Below, in pieces: positions 13,886 through 14,064 of a stretch of DNA of 14,064 nucleotides. A program made the position numbers and the translations under genes. The notes beneath the pieces are model-generated. The model made no database searches. It had not been told where the DNA came from and worked only from the letters and a program-made list of their open reading frames with translations. The stretch is from Opitutia bacterium (lineage in GTDB: Bacteria; Verrucomicrobiota; Verrucomicrobiia; Opitutales; UBA953), in assembly GCA_021204635.1 (NCBI GenBank), contig JAJPZB010000130.1:1-14064 (forward strand), given 5' to 3'. Within the stretch, counting starts at the first letter, position 1; each line of letters opens with the position of its first letter.

Positions 13886-13921
13886 CTCAAACATAAAACA
13901 AAAAAACAGAAGGAAAAAGAT
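13886..13921 (+). promoter_or_regulatory. A-rich leader, similar to the capsid gene leader
   Basis: The 36 bases before ATG 13922 start CTCAAACA and end AGGAAAAAGAT, nearly the same as the two ends of the leader at 5269-5306. The middle is A and C only. It probably ensures high translation of the following gene, which may then be an abundant virion component. No terminator is seen between the glycosyltransferase-like gene and this leader. Confidence 0.35.
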
Positions 13922-14064
13922 ATGTGGTCAATGACAGTTGATACGGATTCGCGGAAGCTCTCTGCCGTGGATATCTATGAAGACGCGGCGAAGAGCTCGA
14001 AACAGAGCTCGACCTTGGACGCCGTGGGCGATTTTTGCGACGACGTCAAAGTGTATTTCGTCGG
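13922..14064 (+). CDS. N-terminal part of an unrecognised gene, cut by the right edge
   Basis: Only 47 codons are visible, open to the last base. The start is MWSMTVDTDSRKLSAVDIYE, followed by a Ser/Lys stretch and then FCDDVKVYFV, which looks like the first strand of a beta domain. AAGGAAAAAG before the ATG gives a clear start. From its place after the tail-tip genes it may encode a fibre or receptor-binding protein, but this is position-based guessing. The leader it shares with the capsid gene suggests strong expression. Confidence 0.55.
   Translation, partial: MWSMTVDTDSRKLSAVDIYEDAAKSSKQSSTLDAVGDFCDDVKVYFV

Noticed and set aside
13139..13894. Long minus-strand open frame (251 codons) opposite the glycosyltransferase-like gene
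   Set aside because: Its Arg/His/Pro-rich composition is typical of antisense frames in GC-rich coding DNA; the plus frame has motifs, a coupled start and operon context.
1..14064. Integrase, att sites, tRNA, CRISPR array, IS element
   Set aside because: Looked for on both strands by eye; no recombinase-like protein, cloverleaf, regularly spaced repeat or transposase was seen.

Overview
The window looks like part of a tailed-phage genome, most likely a prophage, carrying the packaging, head and tail modules of a siphovirus-type particle. Diagnostic genes are a GpA-family large terminase, a Nu1-like small terminase, a lambda-family portal, an HK97-fold-like major capsid protein and a 713-residue tape measure protein. 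No sheath gene is present, which argues against a contractile tail. No integrase, repressor, tRNA, rRNA, CRISPR array, IS element or att site is visible, so prophage status and host cannot be proven here. The host guess (a Gram-negative, possibly Verrucomicrobiota-like bacterium) rests only on general sequence style and is weak. Most genes have a clear purine-rich ribosome binding site.

Layout. Positions 1-300 hold the end of an unrecognised cysteine-rich gene cut by the left edge, and 346-591 a small AT-rich two-helix membrane protein gene. Convergent to these, on the minus strand, are the large terminase (595-2403) and small terminase (2348-2941), which overlap by 56 bases. A 142-base divergent spacer (2942-3083) contains an A/T tract and a GTGAAC inverted repeat, and separates the terminases from a long plus-strand block. 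That block runs: gpW-like connector (3084), portal (3356), coiled-coil scaffold candidate (4774), major capsid (5307), tail tube candidate (6224). A structured 164-base spacer with a strong hairpin terminator follows. Then come a holin or lipoprotein candidate (6760), an XhlA-like coiled-coil membrane protein (7065), a tail chaperone candidate (7378), a head-tail connector (7998), a tail terminator candidate (8298), a gp10/gpZ-like protein (8747), the tape measure (9483), two unrecognised tail-region proteins (11641, 12480), a glycosyltransferase-like protein (13271) and a gene cut by the right edge (13922).

How they work together. Small and large terminase would recognise, cut and pump DNA through the portal into a shell built from the capsid protein on the scaffold candidate. 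The gpW-like, connector and terminator proteins would close the head and join it to a tail whose length is set by the tape measure. The terminator after the capsid and tail tube genes would let the two most abundant virion proteins be made in excess over downstream products.

The features most worth a second look are the terminase genes transcribed away from the rest of the head operon, the attenuator-like spacer at 6609-6739, the ambiguous 127-base gap before the tape measure gene, and the glycosyltransferase-like gene within the tail operon. No stretch over 300 bases lacks a gene; the longest gap is the 164 bases at 6596-6759.
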